The notes beneath the pieces were generated by a model, which was given only the letters and a program-made list of their open reading frames with translations, did not search any database and was not told the DNA's origin. DNA of 27,584 nucleotides, taken from CAISIP01 sp031403955 (GTDB taxonomy: Bacteria; Pseudomonadota; Gammaproteobacteria; Burkholderiales; Burkholderiaceae_C). How positions within the stretch are numbered: position 1 is the stretch's first letter; each line of letters starts with the position of its first letter. The DNA lies in assembly GCA_031403955.1 (NCBI GenBank), contig JANNGR010000292.1, positions 1 to 27,584 of the forward strand, read 5' to 3'. Below are positions 1 to 7,528 of this stretch, one piece after another. A program made the translations under genes and the position numbers.

Positions 1-881
1 TTCAGCTCTAGCCCCTGCCCGATCCAGGTTACCGACAAGGCCGTCAGGAAGATCGCCAGACCAGGCGCGATCACCAGCAGCGGCATACGCTCGGCGTAAT
101 GCTGCGACTCCGCCAGCATCAGCGCCCAATCGGCGCGCGGAGGCTGAACACCGAGTCCGAGAAACGACAGACCACCGACCGTGATGAGCTTGTGTCCGAA
201 ACGCAGGAACGTGATGGCCGCAATCGGGCGCACCGTGTTCGGAATGACGTGGCGAAAAATTATGAAGGTGCGGGTGCAGCCGAGCACCTCGGCCGCCTTG
301 ATGTAGTCCTTCGAGTTGATCGCCAGCGCCAGTCCGCGCGCCATGCGCGCGAACGGCGTCCAACCCACCACGGTGAGCGAGGCGATCAGCGTTCCGTAGC
401 CCGGCCCCAGAATGGCAATCAGGAAAATCGCGACGACCACATCCGGAAACGAAATCAGCAGATCGACGACGCGCATCAAGCCCTCATCCACCCAGCCACC
501 GCTTCGCGCGGCAACTACACCGATGATGGTTCCGACGGTAACGCACAGGAAAAGCGTGATGGTGGCGATCAGGATCGAGAATTGCCCGCCGACCAGCAGT
601 CGGCTGAGAAGGTCGCGACCCAATTGATCGGTACCCAACCAGTGCTCTGGACTTGGCATGGCAAGTCTGCTCAGCAAGCTCTGCGTCGTGGGGTTGTACG
701 GCGCAACCCACGGTCCGACGATCAGCAGGATCGCGATCACCAGGAGAAGTGCGCAGCCGGTCATGAACGTCCAGTGACGGCTCCGGATGAATGCGACGGC
801 ACGCCGCGCAAAGGAGCGTCGATGGGCGAATTGGGGCGCGGCCATGGCGCCAAATACCGCTGCGACGCCGTTATTGGCCAT
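1..881 (-). CDS. Dipeptide/nickel-type ABC transporter permease (DppC/OppC family), 3' end beyond window
   Basis: Inner-membrane permease subunit of an ABC importer of the peptide/opine/nickel family. The reading frame is open from 881 down to the window edge (about 293 residues, nearly the usual ~300), so only the extreme C-terminus is missing. It has a soluble N-terminus, a first hydrophobic segment, then the family hallmark MPSPEHWLGTDQLGRDLLSR, and an EAA-type loop (AAEVLGCTRTFIIFRHVIPN) that docks on the ATPase. The ATG at 881 overlaps the stop of the upstream permease by 11 bases; an in-frame ATG at 845 is the alternative. The partner ATPase and binding-protein genes are not in the window, so peptide versus nickel cannot be decided; the neighbouring nickel/cobalt exporter makes a metal or metal-chelate substrate possible (inference). 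Confidence 0.88.
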   Translation of the reverse strand, partial: MANNGVAAVFGAMAAPQFAHRRSFARRAVAFIRSRHWTFMTGCALLLVIAILLIVGPWVAPYNPTTQSLLSRLAMPSPEHWLGTDQLGRDLLSRLLVGGQFSILIATITLFLCVTVGTIIGVVAARSGGWVDEGLMRVVDLLISFPDVVVAIFLIAILGPGYGTLIASLTVVGWTPFARMARGLALAINSKDYIKAAEVLGCTRTFIIFRHVIPNTVRPIAAITFLRFGHKLITVGGLSFLGLGVQPPRADWALMLAESQHYAERMPLLVIAPGLAIFLTALSVTWIGQGLEL

Positions 882-1815
882 GGCCCACCCGCACTGCCGG
901 ATTTAGCATCAGGTACAGGATGTCGGCCAGCGTATTGATGGCTATGGAAAGAACAACGATGCACACGAAGCTGGCTTGCAGCACCGGCACGTCGTTATTG
1001 ACAACGCCCTCGTAAATCAACCGCCCCATGCCCGGGATCGAGAAAATGACTTCCACCACGACTGCACCGCCCAACAGGCTCGCCAGCCACAGCGCAAACA
1101 GCGTCACCACCGGCATCGCCCCGTTACGCAGCCCATGGCGCATGACTGCCTCGTTCATGCTGAGGCCGCGGCTCAGGGCCGCCGTGATGTAGGGCGCCTG
1201 AAGCACGTCGATCATCGCTGCGCGGGTAACCCGCGTGAAATAAGCCATCGGCCGCAGCGACAGGACGAAAGCCGGCAGGATCACGGATGATGGACCTTGC
1301 CAGCCGGCCGATGGCAGCACCTTTAGGTACAGCGCGAAAACCAGAATGACCACCGGTGCGAGCCAGTATTCGGGAATAGCCACGAAGGTCTGGGTGAAAA
1401 AAGTCGACACGTTGTCGGCCGTCTTGCCGGGCTTCATCGCAACCAGCGTGCCCACCGGCAACGCGACCGCCAATGCGATGCCGAGCGCAGACATGGCAAG
1501 GGTAAAGGACACACCGAGGGAGCGCGCGACCTCGGGCCCGACCGGCGCGCGACTGACAAACGAATATCCGAAATCGCCTCTGAGCGCCGCCGACAACCAT
1601 TCGCCATATTGGACCACCAGAGGCCGGTCAAGGCCCAGATGAACTCGAAGCGCCTCAACCGCCGCCGGATCCAGCCCCACATCGGCCATCCGGGACTGGA
1701 GGATGGTACGCACCGGGTCGCCGCCGTTCATGTAGGGAACAAGGAAAGCAAGTACCGAAATGACCAGGCAGGTCAGGCAAAGCAGCGTGAAGCGCTGGAT
1801 GATGATCGTCCACAT
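871..1815 (-). CDS. Dipeptide/nickel-type ABC transporter permease (DppB/OppB family)
   Basis: First permease of the same ABC importer, 314 residues, full length for the family. It starts with a membrane segment at residues ~9-30, followed by a large external region (residues ~31-100) typical of DppB/NikB, then the remaining membrane helices. The EAA loop is visible at SRGLSMNEAVMRHGLRNGAM, and the conserved SIPGMGRL motif follows near residue 265. A strong ribosome binding site (GGAGGGGG) precedes the ATG. The gene begins 15 bases after the rcnA stop, so exporter and importer subunits appear co-transcribed, which is unusual. The stop overlaps the next permease start. Family assignment is secure; the substrate is not. 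Confidence 0.9.
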   Translation of the reverse strand: MWTIIIQRFTLLCLTCLVISVLAFLVPYMNGGDPVRTILQSRMADVGLDPAAVEALRVHLGLDRPLVVQYGEWLSAALRGDFGYSFVSRAPVGPEVARSLGVSFTLAMSALGIALAVALPVGTLVAMKPGKTADNVSTFFTQTFVAIPEYWLAPVVILVFALYLKVLPSAGWQGPSSVILPAFVLSLRPMAYFTRVTRAAMIDVLQAPYITAALSRGLSMNEAVMRHGLRNGAMPVVTLFALWLASLLGGAVVVEVIFSIPGMGRLIYEGVVNNDVPVLQASFVCIVVLSIAINTLADILYLMLNPAVRVGHGQ

Positions 1816-1830
1816 GTGCTGCCCCCTCCA

Positions 1831-2982
1831 TCAAAGCGAAACCAGGTGTTGCGCCTGCAGGCCGGTCCAGCCGTGATAACCGGTGTAAAGCCCCACCAGA
1901 ATTATCAGCGCGCTTGACACATACGGCGCCCTGGCGGCCAGGCCGGTCAGCCAGCCAGAGCGTTTCGTTGCCTGCCGCACGCTAACCGCGGCCACCGCCC
2001 CCACGGTCACCAGCGTGATCGCCAGACCGATCGAAAAGCACAACACCAGAACAGCGCCCAGGGAAATTTCCTTGACCTGAATGCAGAGCAGCAGAACGGT
2101 AATCGCCGCCGGGCAGGGAATCAGGCCGCCAGTTAGCCCGAACAGCACGATCTGCCCGGTGGTGACGTTGCGGTTGGAGAACTGCTTGCGGATATCGTTG
2201 GCATGGGAAAGTTCATGCGCGTCCTGATAACCATCGCTGGCAAGCGCCAGTTGCTCTTGTTGCTGGTGCAGCGGATCGGCGCCAACTCCCTGCAGGAATG
2301 AAATATCGTAATCGTGTTCGTGATCGCCATGGTCGAGACTCAGCCTGACCATGAACTCGTAGGGCGCCGCGATCGTCTCGACTGACTCCATATAGCCGTC
2401 GCGATCAAGGAAGGTGAATTTCTGTGTCGATCCATCGGGACGTTCGGTTGTGATCGTGACATATTCGCCGGTCCAGCTATCGCCGCTGATGACGCGCACG
2501 CGCCAGCGCGCGGGATTTGCGGCGGGAATTTCGAGCGCCATGAACCCGTGGCCGGTGTCGACCTGATGCGACAGGCCACTCGTTGCAGGGTTGCCCTGGT
2601 AGGTTTTCACCTCGCGTGTATATTGTTTGGCGCGTTGCTGATCCTGCCAGGTGCGCCGGAACATCCAGCACGCAATGCCGATGATGATGACCGCCGAAGC
2701 CAGTTGAAAATAAGGCTCTGTCGTCTCGGCGTCGAGGCCTCTAAAAAGATACATGCCTCCGAGGGCGATGGCCCAGACCACCATGGTGTGCGAAACCGTC
2801 GCCGCCAGACCGAGTAACACCGCCTGCGTGACCGTGCCGCGCACCGCGACAATGAACGCCGCCATCATTGTCTTGGAGTGCCCGGGCTCCAGGCCATGCA
2901 GCGCGCCGAGCAGGATCGCGCTCGGAATGAAAAGCCACGCGTTCGCCGCGCCTTGCTGAAGAAGTTCGCTGAAGGATGTCAT
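1831..2982 (-). CDS. rcnA: RcnA-family nickel/cobalt efflux protein with an unusual loop domain
   Basis: Inner-membrane exporter of Ni(II)/Co(II), 383 residues against about 275 in E. coli RcnA. Residues 1-110 carry the N-terminal helices and the signature HGLEPGHSKTMMAAFIVAV (residues 29-47); residues 252-383 carry QDAHELSHANDIRKQF and the second signature GLTGGLIPCPAAITVLLLC (residues 282-300). In E. coli the two halves are joined by a His-rich linker; here the joint (residues ~143-231) is instead a folded-looking beta-type domain ending in DHGDHEHD. The same domain occurs twice in the divergently encoded 215-residue protein. The start overlaps the stop of the GNAT gene as ATGA, suggesting translational coupling. 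The ends match RcnA so closely that the family is certain; the exact metal is inferred. Confidence 0.92.
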   Translation of the reverse strand: MTSFSELLQQGAANAWLFIPSAILLGALHGLEPGHSKTMMAAFIVAVRGTVTQAVLLGLAATVSHTMVVWAIALGGMYLFRGLDAETTEPYFQLASAVIIIGIACWMFRRTWQDQQRAKQYTREVKTYQGNPATSGLSHQVDTGHGFMALEIPAANPARWRVRVISGDSWTGEYVTITTERPDGSTQKFTFLDRDGYMESVETIAAPYEFMVRLSLDHGDHEHDYDISFLQGVGADPLHQQQEQLALASDGYQDAHELSHANDIRKQFSNRNVTTGQIVLFGLTGGLIPCPAAITVLLLCIQVKEISLGAVLVLCFSIGLAITLVTVGAVAAVSVRQATKRSGWLTGLAARAPYVSSALIILVGLYTGYHGWTGLQAQHLVSL

Positions 2983-3572
2983 GCCGGTTTCCCTTTCGTC
3001 GTTGCCGAGTTCTCCAGTAGCTTGTCGAAGTGGATACTGTCGCCAAACTCGCCGATGTTTTCGTAGCCGCGCGCACGCCAGAATCCGAGCGTCGCCGCCG
3101 CGTCGGACGATGCGTGCAGGTACATTCTGGCAAATCCCAACCGCATCGCTTCCCGCTCCGACAGGGCATTGAGCCAGTTGCCAAGCCCCTGTCCACGGTG
3201 TTCCTTGCGTACGTAGACGCGCCAGAGGGAAGCAACATCGCGACCGTCGCCATATCTGTGCGCGAAGGCCGCGAGGATTGCCGGCTTCCAGCCAAGGTGC
3301 CGGATTCCGGCCGTGGCCCGAATGTTTCCCTGGCTGTCCAACAGCACCCAGAAAGCCCCGCGGTTGAGCGAACTGTAGTGGTTCCCGGCGGCTGGAAGCA
3401 GCAGCGAGTCGATATCCGCATGCCAGTCTGGACGGTAGTCGAAGCCATAGAACTCCTTGATGACGTCCAGACAGAACTGCCGCGCGGCGGTATGCATTGG
3501 CCCTGGCTCATCGTTCAGGAGCGCCAGCGACAGGCCTTGCGGGGGTTCACTCGCCATCGCGGTATTGGTCAT
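2979..3572 (-). CDS. GNAT-family N-acetyltransferase
   Basis: Predicted cytosolic acetyl-CoA-dependent N-acetyltransferase, 197 residues from the chosen ATG. The acetyl-CoA binding motif A is visible as VYVRKEHRGQGLGNWL (R-x-x-G-x-G), followed by the later strand and FWRARGYENIG near the C-terminus, the usual end of a GNAT fold. The reading frame remains open upstream to 4091, but that extension overlaps the divergent gene and has no GNAT features; the ATG at 3572 lies just left of a palindrome and is preferred although its ribosome binding site is poor. An ATG at 3557 is an alternative. It is the first gene of a leftward unit with rcnA and two ABC permeases. Substrate unknown; a link to metal handling is inferred only from position. 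Confidence 0.8.
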   Translation of the reverse strand: MTNTAMASEPPQGLSLALLNDEPGPMHTAARQFCLDVIKEFYGFDYRPDWHADIDSLLLPAAGNHYSSLNRGAFWVLLDSQGNIRATAGIRHLGWKPAILAAFAHRYGDGRDVASLWRVYVRKEHRGQGLGNWLNALSEREAMRLGFARMYLHASSDAAATLGFWRARGYENIGEFGDSIHFDKLLENSATTKGKPA

Positions 3573-3596
3573 TGTTCGAAAAAGTATCGCCGCTAC

Positions 3597-3610
3597 ACCC
3601 TGATCAAGGT
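3597..3610. promoter_or_regulatory. 14-base near-perfect palindrome in the GNAT-rcnA / 215-residue protein divergent region
   Basis: ACCCTGATCAAGGT reads almost identically on both strands (one mismatched pair). It lies 25 bases upstream of the GNAT start and 146 bases upstream of the divergent gene, a plausible operator position for the leftward metal operon. The rest of the 183-base intergenic region (3573-3755) shows a ribosome binding site (AAAGGAG at 3742-3748) for the rightward gene and no convincing sigma-70 hexamers. Binding protein unknown. Confidence 0.4.
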
Positions 3611-3755
3611 TGCTGTCGCATGCTGGACAACCACCAGAAGATAGCGTTTGTGGCTTGCGGATCGACACATTGTGCCGCTCGAAAAACCGGACACTACTCA
3701 ATCGCGACCCGAACATGCCGCAGCGGCCGCCGATCGCAACCAAAGGAGTCTCGTC

Positions 3756-4403
3756 ATGTCTGAACCGACATCTATCCACATGGGCCATGGTCAGATGGTC
3801 GACATCGTCACGCGCGGTACCGGACAATGGGAGCTTGTTTTCAGTGAGGCAGGCAAGCCGCGCTACCCCGCTCCCCCTCTGGCAGAGGTCGAGGCGGACG
3901 CGATCGACACCGATGGCAACATTCATCCGCTGACGATCTCGGTCAGCGAAAACATCTCCTCGGTCCTCGCGAGCGGTCAAATTGACGGCGCCTATCGCGT
4001 CCGGTTGCGGGTTGTGCACGGCAGCCACTTCCACACGCGTGAATCCTTTCTTCCTGGCGCAACACCGCTGTCGCCCCGGATCGGGCCGCATGGCGGCGCG
4101 CTAGCAACCATAGGTCCGACGACGAGTATCGAGATCAAGACGCTCGATGCGACGCGGTGGGAACTCTTCATTCTCGACCAGCGGGGCGTGACAACGCCGC
4201 CGCCGCCGGCCGAACAGGTGGTGGTTCAGGCTGTGGGGCCGAGGGCGGAGGATTATCAGATACGCAATCTGACCACGGCGCTAAGTGACAGCGGTTCGAC
4301 GCTGATTGCCAGCGGCAAGATCAAGGACGCAACCCACGCTCGCATCACCATCCATGCCGGTGGCAGGCAGGAAATCCGCGGCGTGCCGATCGTTGGCGTA
4401 TAA
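3756..4403 (+). CDS. Uncharacterised protein with two copies of the RcnA loop-type His domain
   Basis: A 215-residue protein with no signal peptide or membrane segment, so probably cytosolic. It consists of two tandem domains, residues 9-100 and 110-212. Each starts with a His-Gly motif (HMGHGQM; GPHGGAL), then a WEL strand (residues 25-27 and 135-137), a Pro-rich turn, and an S-x-L-I/L-A-S-G-x-I segment. Copy 1 ends in VRLRVVHGSHFHTRESFL, which matches MVRLSLDHGDHEHDYDISFL in the rcnA loop; copy 2 has lost these terminal histidines (ITIHAGGRQEIRG). The ATG at 3756 has a clear AAAGGAG site; an upstream start at 3648 has none. It is 26 bases ahead of the CueR-type gene and divergent from GNAT-rcnA. 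A metal chaperone or buffer for the exporter is my inference; I do not recognise a named family. Confidence 0.82.
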   Translation: MSEPTSIHMGHGQMVDIVTRGTGQWELVFSEAGKPRYPAPPLAEVEADAIDTDGNIHPLTISVSENISSVLASGQIDGAYRVRLRVVHGSHFHTRESFLPGATPLSPRIGPHGGALATIGPTTSIEIKTLDATRWELFILDQRGVTTPPPPAEQVVVQAVGPRAEDYQIRNLTTALSDSGSTLIASGKIKDATHARITIHAGGRQEIRGVPIVGV

Positions 4404-4429
4404 CGTGCATAAGAAAAAGGGGGCACAAG

Positions 4430-4891
4430 GTGAATATCGGGCAAGCCGCAAAGGCCTCGGGCGTATCGGCCAAGATGATTCGCCACTATGAGGAGGTTGG
4501 TCTGGTACCGGCCCCGCCGCGTACCGACGCAGGCTACCGCCAGTACAGCGAGAACGAGGTTCACACGCTTCATTTCATCCGGCGTTCACGCGACCTCGGC
4601 TTCTCGATTCAGCAAATAGCTGAACTTGTCGGTCTGTGGCAGAACCGCAAGCGCCCCAGCCGTCAGGTCAAGGCCTTGGCCCAGGCGCATATCCAGGAGT
4701 TGGAGCAAAAGGCGCAAGAGCTGCTGGCGATGAAGGCCGCTCTGGAGCACCTGGTGCACTGCTGCCACGGCGACGACCGGCCGGAATGCCCGATTCTGGA
4801 GACGCTCGGTGACGAAAACGCGGTCTCCCAGATGGCTGCGCACACCGATGGAAGATCAAAGATACGCGGCCTGCGCTCAGGAAACGTTTAA
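4430..4891 (+). CDS. cueR: MerR-family regulator, CueR/HmrR (monovalent metal) type
   Basis: A 153-residue DNA-binding transcription activator. The N-terminal winged helix (MNIGQAAKASGVSAKMIRHYEEVGL) and YRQYSENEVHTLHFIRRSRDLGFS are typical MerR, followed by the dimerisation helix (~residues 75-110). The metal loop CCHGDDRPECPIL has the C-x7-C spacing of CueR, and a Ser (in RPSRQVK) occupies the position that is Ser in Cu(I)/Ag(I)/Au(I) sensors and Cys in divalent-metal sensors. The start is GTG at 4430 with AAGGGGG seven bases upstream. It follows the duplicated-domain gene by 26 bases and is probably co-transcribed. No copA-type ATPase is in the window, so its target lies elsewhere or is this metal cluster. 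Function by family similarity; target unproven. Confidence 0.85.
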   Translation: MNIGQAAKASGVSAKMIRHYEEVGLVPAPPRTDAGYRQYSENEVHTLHFIRRSRDLGFSIQQIAELVGLWQNRKRPSRQVKALAQAHIQELEQKAQELLAMKAALEHLVHCCHGDDRPECPILETLGDENAVSQMAAHTDGRSKIRGLRSGNV

Positions 4892-4910
4892 CGCCGGGCC
4901 ACCGTCCCCC

Positions 4911-4938
4911 TGCCGCGCGTAGGCGGCAATCTGTTTTA
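4911..4938 (+). terminator. Putative Rho-independent terminator after the CueR-type gene
   Basis: Stem TGCCGC (4911-4916), loop GCGTAG, stem GCGGCA (4923-4928), followed by a T-rich run CTGTTTTA (4931-4938). It lies between two convergent genes, 20 bases after the regulator stop. The stem is only six base pairs and the T-tract is interrupted, so strength is uncertain. Confidence 0.5.
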
Positions 4939-4951
4939 TGTCGGCAGGAAT

Positions 4952-7453
4952 TCAGTGGGCATGGGAGTGCGCCGGCCGTGAAACAGCGCTCTTGCTGGTT
5001 GCGCCGGCCGCCCTTGGACCGCGCAGCAACCGAAGGCCATTGCCCACCACCAACAGGCTGGCCCCCATGTCGGCAAACACCGCCATCCACATGGTCGCGG
5101 TTCCAAACACAGCCAGCACCAGAAAGATGCTTTTGATGCCCAGGGCCAACGTGATGTTTTGCCAAAGTATCGCGTGGGTACGCCGGGACAGACGCACCGT
5201 TTCGGCCACCCGCAGCAGGTTGTCGTTCATGATTACCACGTCGGCGGCTTCCATGGCAGTGTCGGTGCCGGCAGCGCCCATGGCGAAACCAACGTCGGCC
5301 TGGGCCAGCGCGGGCGCGTCGTTGATACCGTCGCCGGTCATGCCGGTGACGCCGTAACGCTGCTGCATTTCCTTGATGGCTTCGAGCTTGGCGTCGGGCA
5401 GCAGGTCGCCACGGGCGTCAGTTATCCCGGCCTGCGCCGCGATGGCTTTCGCGGTAGCAGAGTTGTCACCCGTTAGCATCACCGCTGTCACGCCCAGCGC
5501 CTTTAGCTCGGCGATGGCCTGTCTGGATGTGTCCTTGATGGTGTCGGCCACGGCAAACAACGCCAGCACGCGCGTCTCGTCGGCGAGCAAAGTGACGGTC
5601 CGGCCCTGCTGCTCATGTTTGGCCAACTCCGCTTCCAGTGCCGGGCTGCACAGCCCCCCCTCGTGCACCACTCGGTGATTGCCCAGAAGCAGGCGCTTCC
5701 CATTCACGACTCCCTGGACACCGCGACCCGGCAAGGCCTGGAAGTCCTGCACTTCCACCACATCGGAGGCCAGGCTGACCGCAATGGCTTTGGACACCGG
5801 ATGGTCTGACCGCGCCGCCAGGCTGACGCCTGCCTGTCTTGCCAAAGCCTGGTCGGCGCCGTCCCATACCTTCCAGTCCACCAGCTTGGGTTTGCCCTCG
5901 GTGATGGTTCCGGTCTTGTCCAATGCAATGGCCTTCAGGAGCCGGGCATTCTCCAGATAGGTTCCGCCCTTTATAAGTATGCCGCGGCGCGCAGCCGTCG
6001 ACAGGCCGCTCACCACCGTGACGGGCGTCGCAATCACCAGGGCACAAGGGCACGCAATCACCAGCAGCACCAAGGCTTTGTAGATCGCCTCGGTCCAGGT
6101 CAGGTCCATCAGGAACGGCGTCAGCAGCGCGACAGCGACCGCAATGGCAAAAACAGCCGGCGTGTAGGTCGCCGCGAATTTGTCGACGAAGCGCTGCGTC
6201 GGCGCGCGCGTTCCCTGTGCTTGCTCTACCGAATGAATGATGCGGGCCAGCGTGGTGTCGTTGGCGGCGGCGGTAACGCGCAATTCGAGTTCGCCGGTCT
6301 CATTGATGGTGCCGGCAAATACCGGGTCCCCTGGCGCCTTGTCAACCGGTATGCTTTCACCCGTGATTGGTGCCTGGTTGATCGCGCTATTGCCTTTGGT
6401 GACGGTACCATCCAGCGGCACGCGCCCACCCGGTTTGATGCGCAGCGTGGCGCCGATCGGCACGGCCGCGGCCGCCGTCAAGGCCCAAGAGCCGCCAGGT
6501 ACCAGCATCAGCGCCTCCGCGGGCGCCAGGTCGAGTAGACGCTTGATCGCGTTGCGCGCGCGGTCCACCGCCTTGGCCTCAATCAGTTCGGCGATCGCGT
6601 ACAACGCCATCACCATGGCGGCTTCAGGCCACTGGCCAATCAAGAAGGCGCCCGTCACGGCTACCGCCATCAAGGCGCTGATATTGAGCTTGGCCCGGAA
6701 CAGCGCGGCCAGGCCCTTCTTGTAGGTATCAACACCCGCCAGCCAGATCGCCACGGCGGCTATGGCCAGCCCGGCGCCCTTCCATACCAATTCTTCAGGC
6801 GCCAGGAACGAGATCGCCTCGGCCCCGGTGGCCAACACCAGCGCGATGACCAGACGCGAAATACCGCCACCAAATCCATGCTCCTGTTCTTGCACGTGTT
6901 CGTGCCCATGGTCATGGCCGTGGGCATGGTCATGGTGATGCGCGTCTTGAGCCTGCGCCGCACCAGCACCGGCCTGGATTGGTTTTGGATCGTAACCCGC
7001 CTTACGAATGGCTTCGAGGGCCAGTGGGTAGGCTTCGTCGGCGGCGTCAATCCTGAGTGTGCGCGCGCCAAGCTGAAAACCGAGCGAACGGATATTCGGT
7101 ATCACCTCCAGCGCCCGCCGGATGTCCGATTCCTCCGCGCTGCAATCCATGGTGGCAATGCGGAAAAGTCGACCCCTGGCATTGCCTGGCACCTTGGCGT
7201 TCTGGACCGAAGCTGCAGGCCGGCCGCCAATCGACGGCTCACAACAAGCGCTGGAATCGGCAGTAGGTGCGTGGTCATGGCCGTGACCGTGCTTGTGCTT
7301 TTGCTCGTTGCCGTGGTCGTGGTCGTGACCGTGGTCGTGGTCATGGCCCTGCTCGTGGTCATGGCCCTGCTCGTGACCGTGGCCCTGGTCGTGCCCGTGG
7401 TCGTGCCCGCACGAAGGGCTGGCGCCGGAAGAAGGTGGGTTGTCGATTTTCAT
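4952..7453 (-). CDS. cadA: Zn(II)/Cd(II)/Pb(II)-translocating P1B-type ATPase
   Basis: Inner-membrane metal exporter driven by ATP, 833 residues. Residues 16-62 are a His/Asp/Gly-rich tail, residues 96-160 a heavy-metal-associated fold whose metal site is MDCSAEE (residues 102-108) rather than GMTCxxC, and residues 171-192 a second His-rich stretch. Then come the membrane helices, TGES (364-367), the transport-site CPC (468-470, in IACPCALVIATPV) and the phosphorylated Asp in DKTGT (512-516), followed by SDHPVSKA, MLTGDN and GDGINDAPAL. The CPC with the DCxxEE-type N-domain indicates divalent soft metals, not copper. The C-terminus ends in HSHAH. The ATG at 7453 is the first possible start because TAG lies two codons upstream. 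It is divergent from cadR. Confidence 0.95.
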   Translation of the reverse strand: MKIDNPPSSGASPSCGHDHGHDQGHGHEQGHDHEQGHDHDHGHDHDHGNEQKHKHGHGHDHAPTADSSACCEPSIGGRPAASVQNAKVPGNARGRLFRIATMDCSAEESDIRRALEVIPNIRSLGFQLGARTLRIDAADEAYPLALEAIRKAGYDPKPIQAGAGAAQAQDAHHHDHAHGHDHGHEHVQEQEHGFGGGISRLVIALVLATGAEAISFLAPEELVWKGAGLAIAAVAIWLAGVDTYKKGLAALFRAKLNISALMAVAVTGAFLIGQWPEAAMVMALYAIAELIEAKAVDRARNAIKRLLDLAPAEALMLVPGGSWALTAAAAVPIGATLRIKPGGRVPLDGTVTKGNSAINQAPITGESIPVDKAPGDPVFAGTINETGELELRVTAAANDTTLARIIHSVEQAQGTRAPTQRFVDKFAATYTPAVFAIAVAVALLTPFLMDLTWTEAIYKALVLLVIACPCALVIATPVTVVSGLSTAARRGILIKGGTYLENARLLKAIALDKTGTITEGKPKLVDWKVWDGADQALARQAGVSLAARSDHPVSKAIAVSLASDVVEVQDFQALPGRGVQGVVNGKRLLLGNHRVVHEGGLCSPALEAELAKHEQQGRTVTLLADETRVLALFAVADTIKDTSRQAIAELKALGVTAVMLTGDNSATAKAIAAQAGITDARGDLLPDAKLEAIKEMQQRYGVTGMTGDGINDAPALAQADVGFAMGAAGTDTAMEAADVVIMNDNLLRVAETVRLSRRTHAILWQNITLALGIKSIFLVLAVFGTATMWMAVFADMGASLLVVGNGLRLLRGPRAAGATSKSAVSRPAHSHAH
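6878..6943 (-). repeat. Second His-rich low-complexity stretch of cadA
   Basis: DNA coding residues 171-192 of the ATPase, with about eleven histidines in an H-D/G/E alternation, placed between the N-terminal metal domain and the first membrane helix. Probably metal binding or buffering; no catalytic role is expected. Confidence 0.7.
7268..7408 (-). repeat. First His-rich low-complexity stretch of cadA
   Basis: Imperfect short repeats (units like GGTCATGGTC and GGTCGTGGTC on the + strand) code for residues 16-62 of the ATPase, an H-D-H-G/H-E-Q-G pattern with more than twenty histidines. The repeated DNA is prone to slippage, so length may vary between strains. Confidence 0.8.
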
Positions 7454-7459
7454 GGCCTA

Positions 7460-7498
7460 ATTGGAAACCTTGTAGTGACATTAGAGTCAAGCGATACT
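7460..7498. promoter_or_regulatory. Divergent cadA/cadR promoter with MerR-type spacing
   Basis: Leftward for cadA: -35 TTGACT (7490-7485), a 19-base spacer and -10 TCCAAT (7465-7460). The over-long spacer carrying a rough dyad (ACTCTA...ACAAGGT) is the hallmark of MerR-regulated promoters. Rightward for cadR: -35 TTGTAG (7470-7475), 17-base spacer, -10 GATACT (7493-7498). The two overlap, so bound CadR would control both. The predicted cadA transcription start falls on or next to its ATG at 7453. Confidence 0.65.
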
Positions 7499-7528
7499 TT
7501 GCGCAGTCTGCAAATCGAAGGAGCACCC

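Noticed and set aside
99..938. Long plus-strand open frame over the first permease
   Set aside because: Arg/Gln/His-rich translation typical of the reverse strand of a GC-rich membrane-protein gene; the minus-strand permease is clear.
3573..4091. Upstream extension of the GNAT frame on the minus strand
   Set aside because: It overlaps the divergent 215-residue gene antisense and adds no GNAT motif.
7268..7408. Short tandem DNA repeats that could suggest a CRISPR-like or VNTR array
   Set aside because: Units are short, imperfect and lack spacers; they are explained by His/Asp/Gly codons of cadA.
6878..7528. Long plus-strand open frame leading into cadR
   Set aside because: It is antisense to the cadA His-rich region, has Val-rich low-complexity translation, and the cadR start at 7529 has its own ribosome site.
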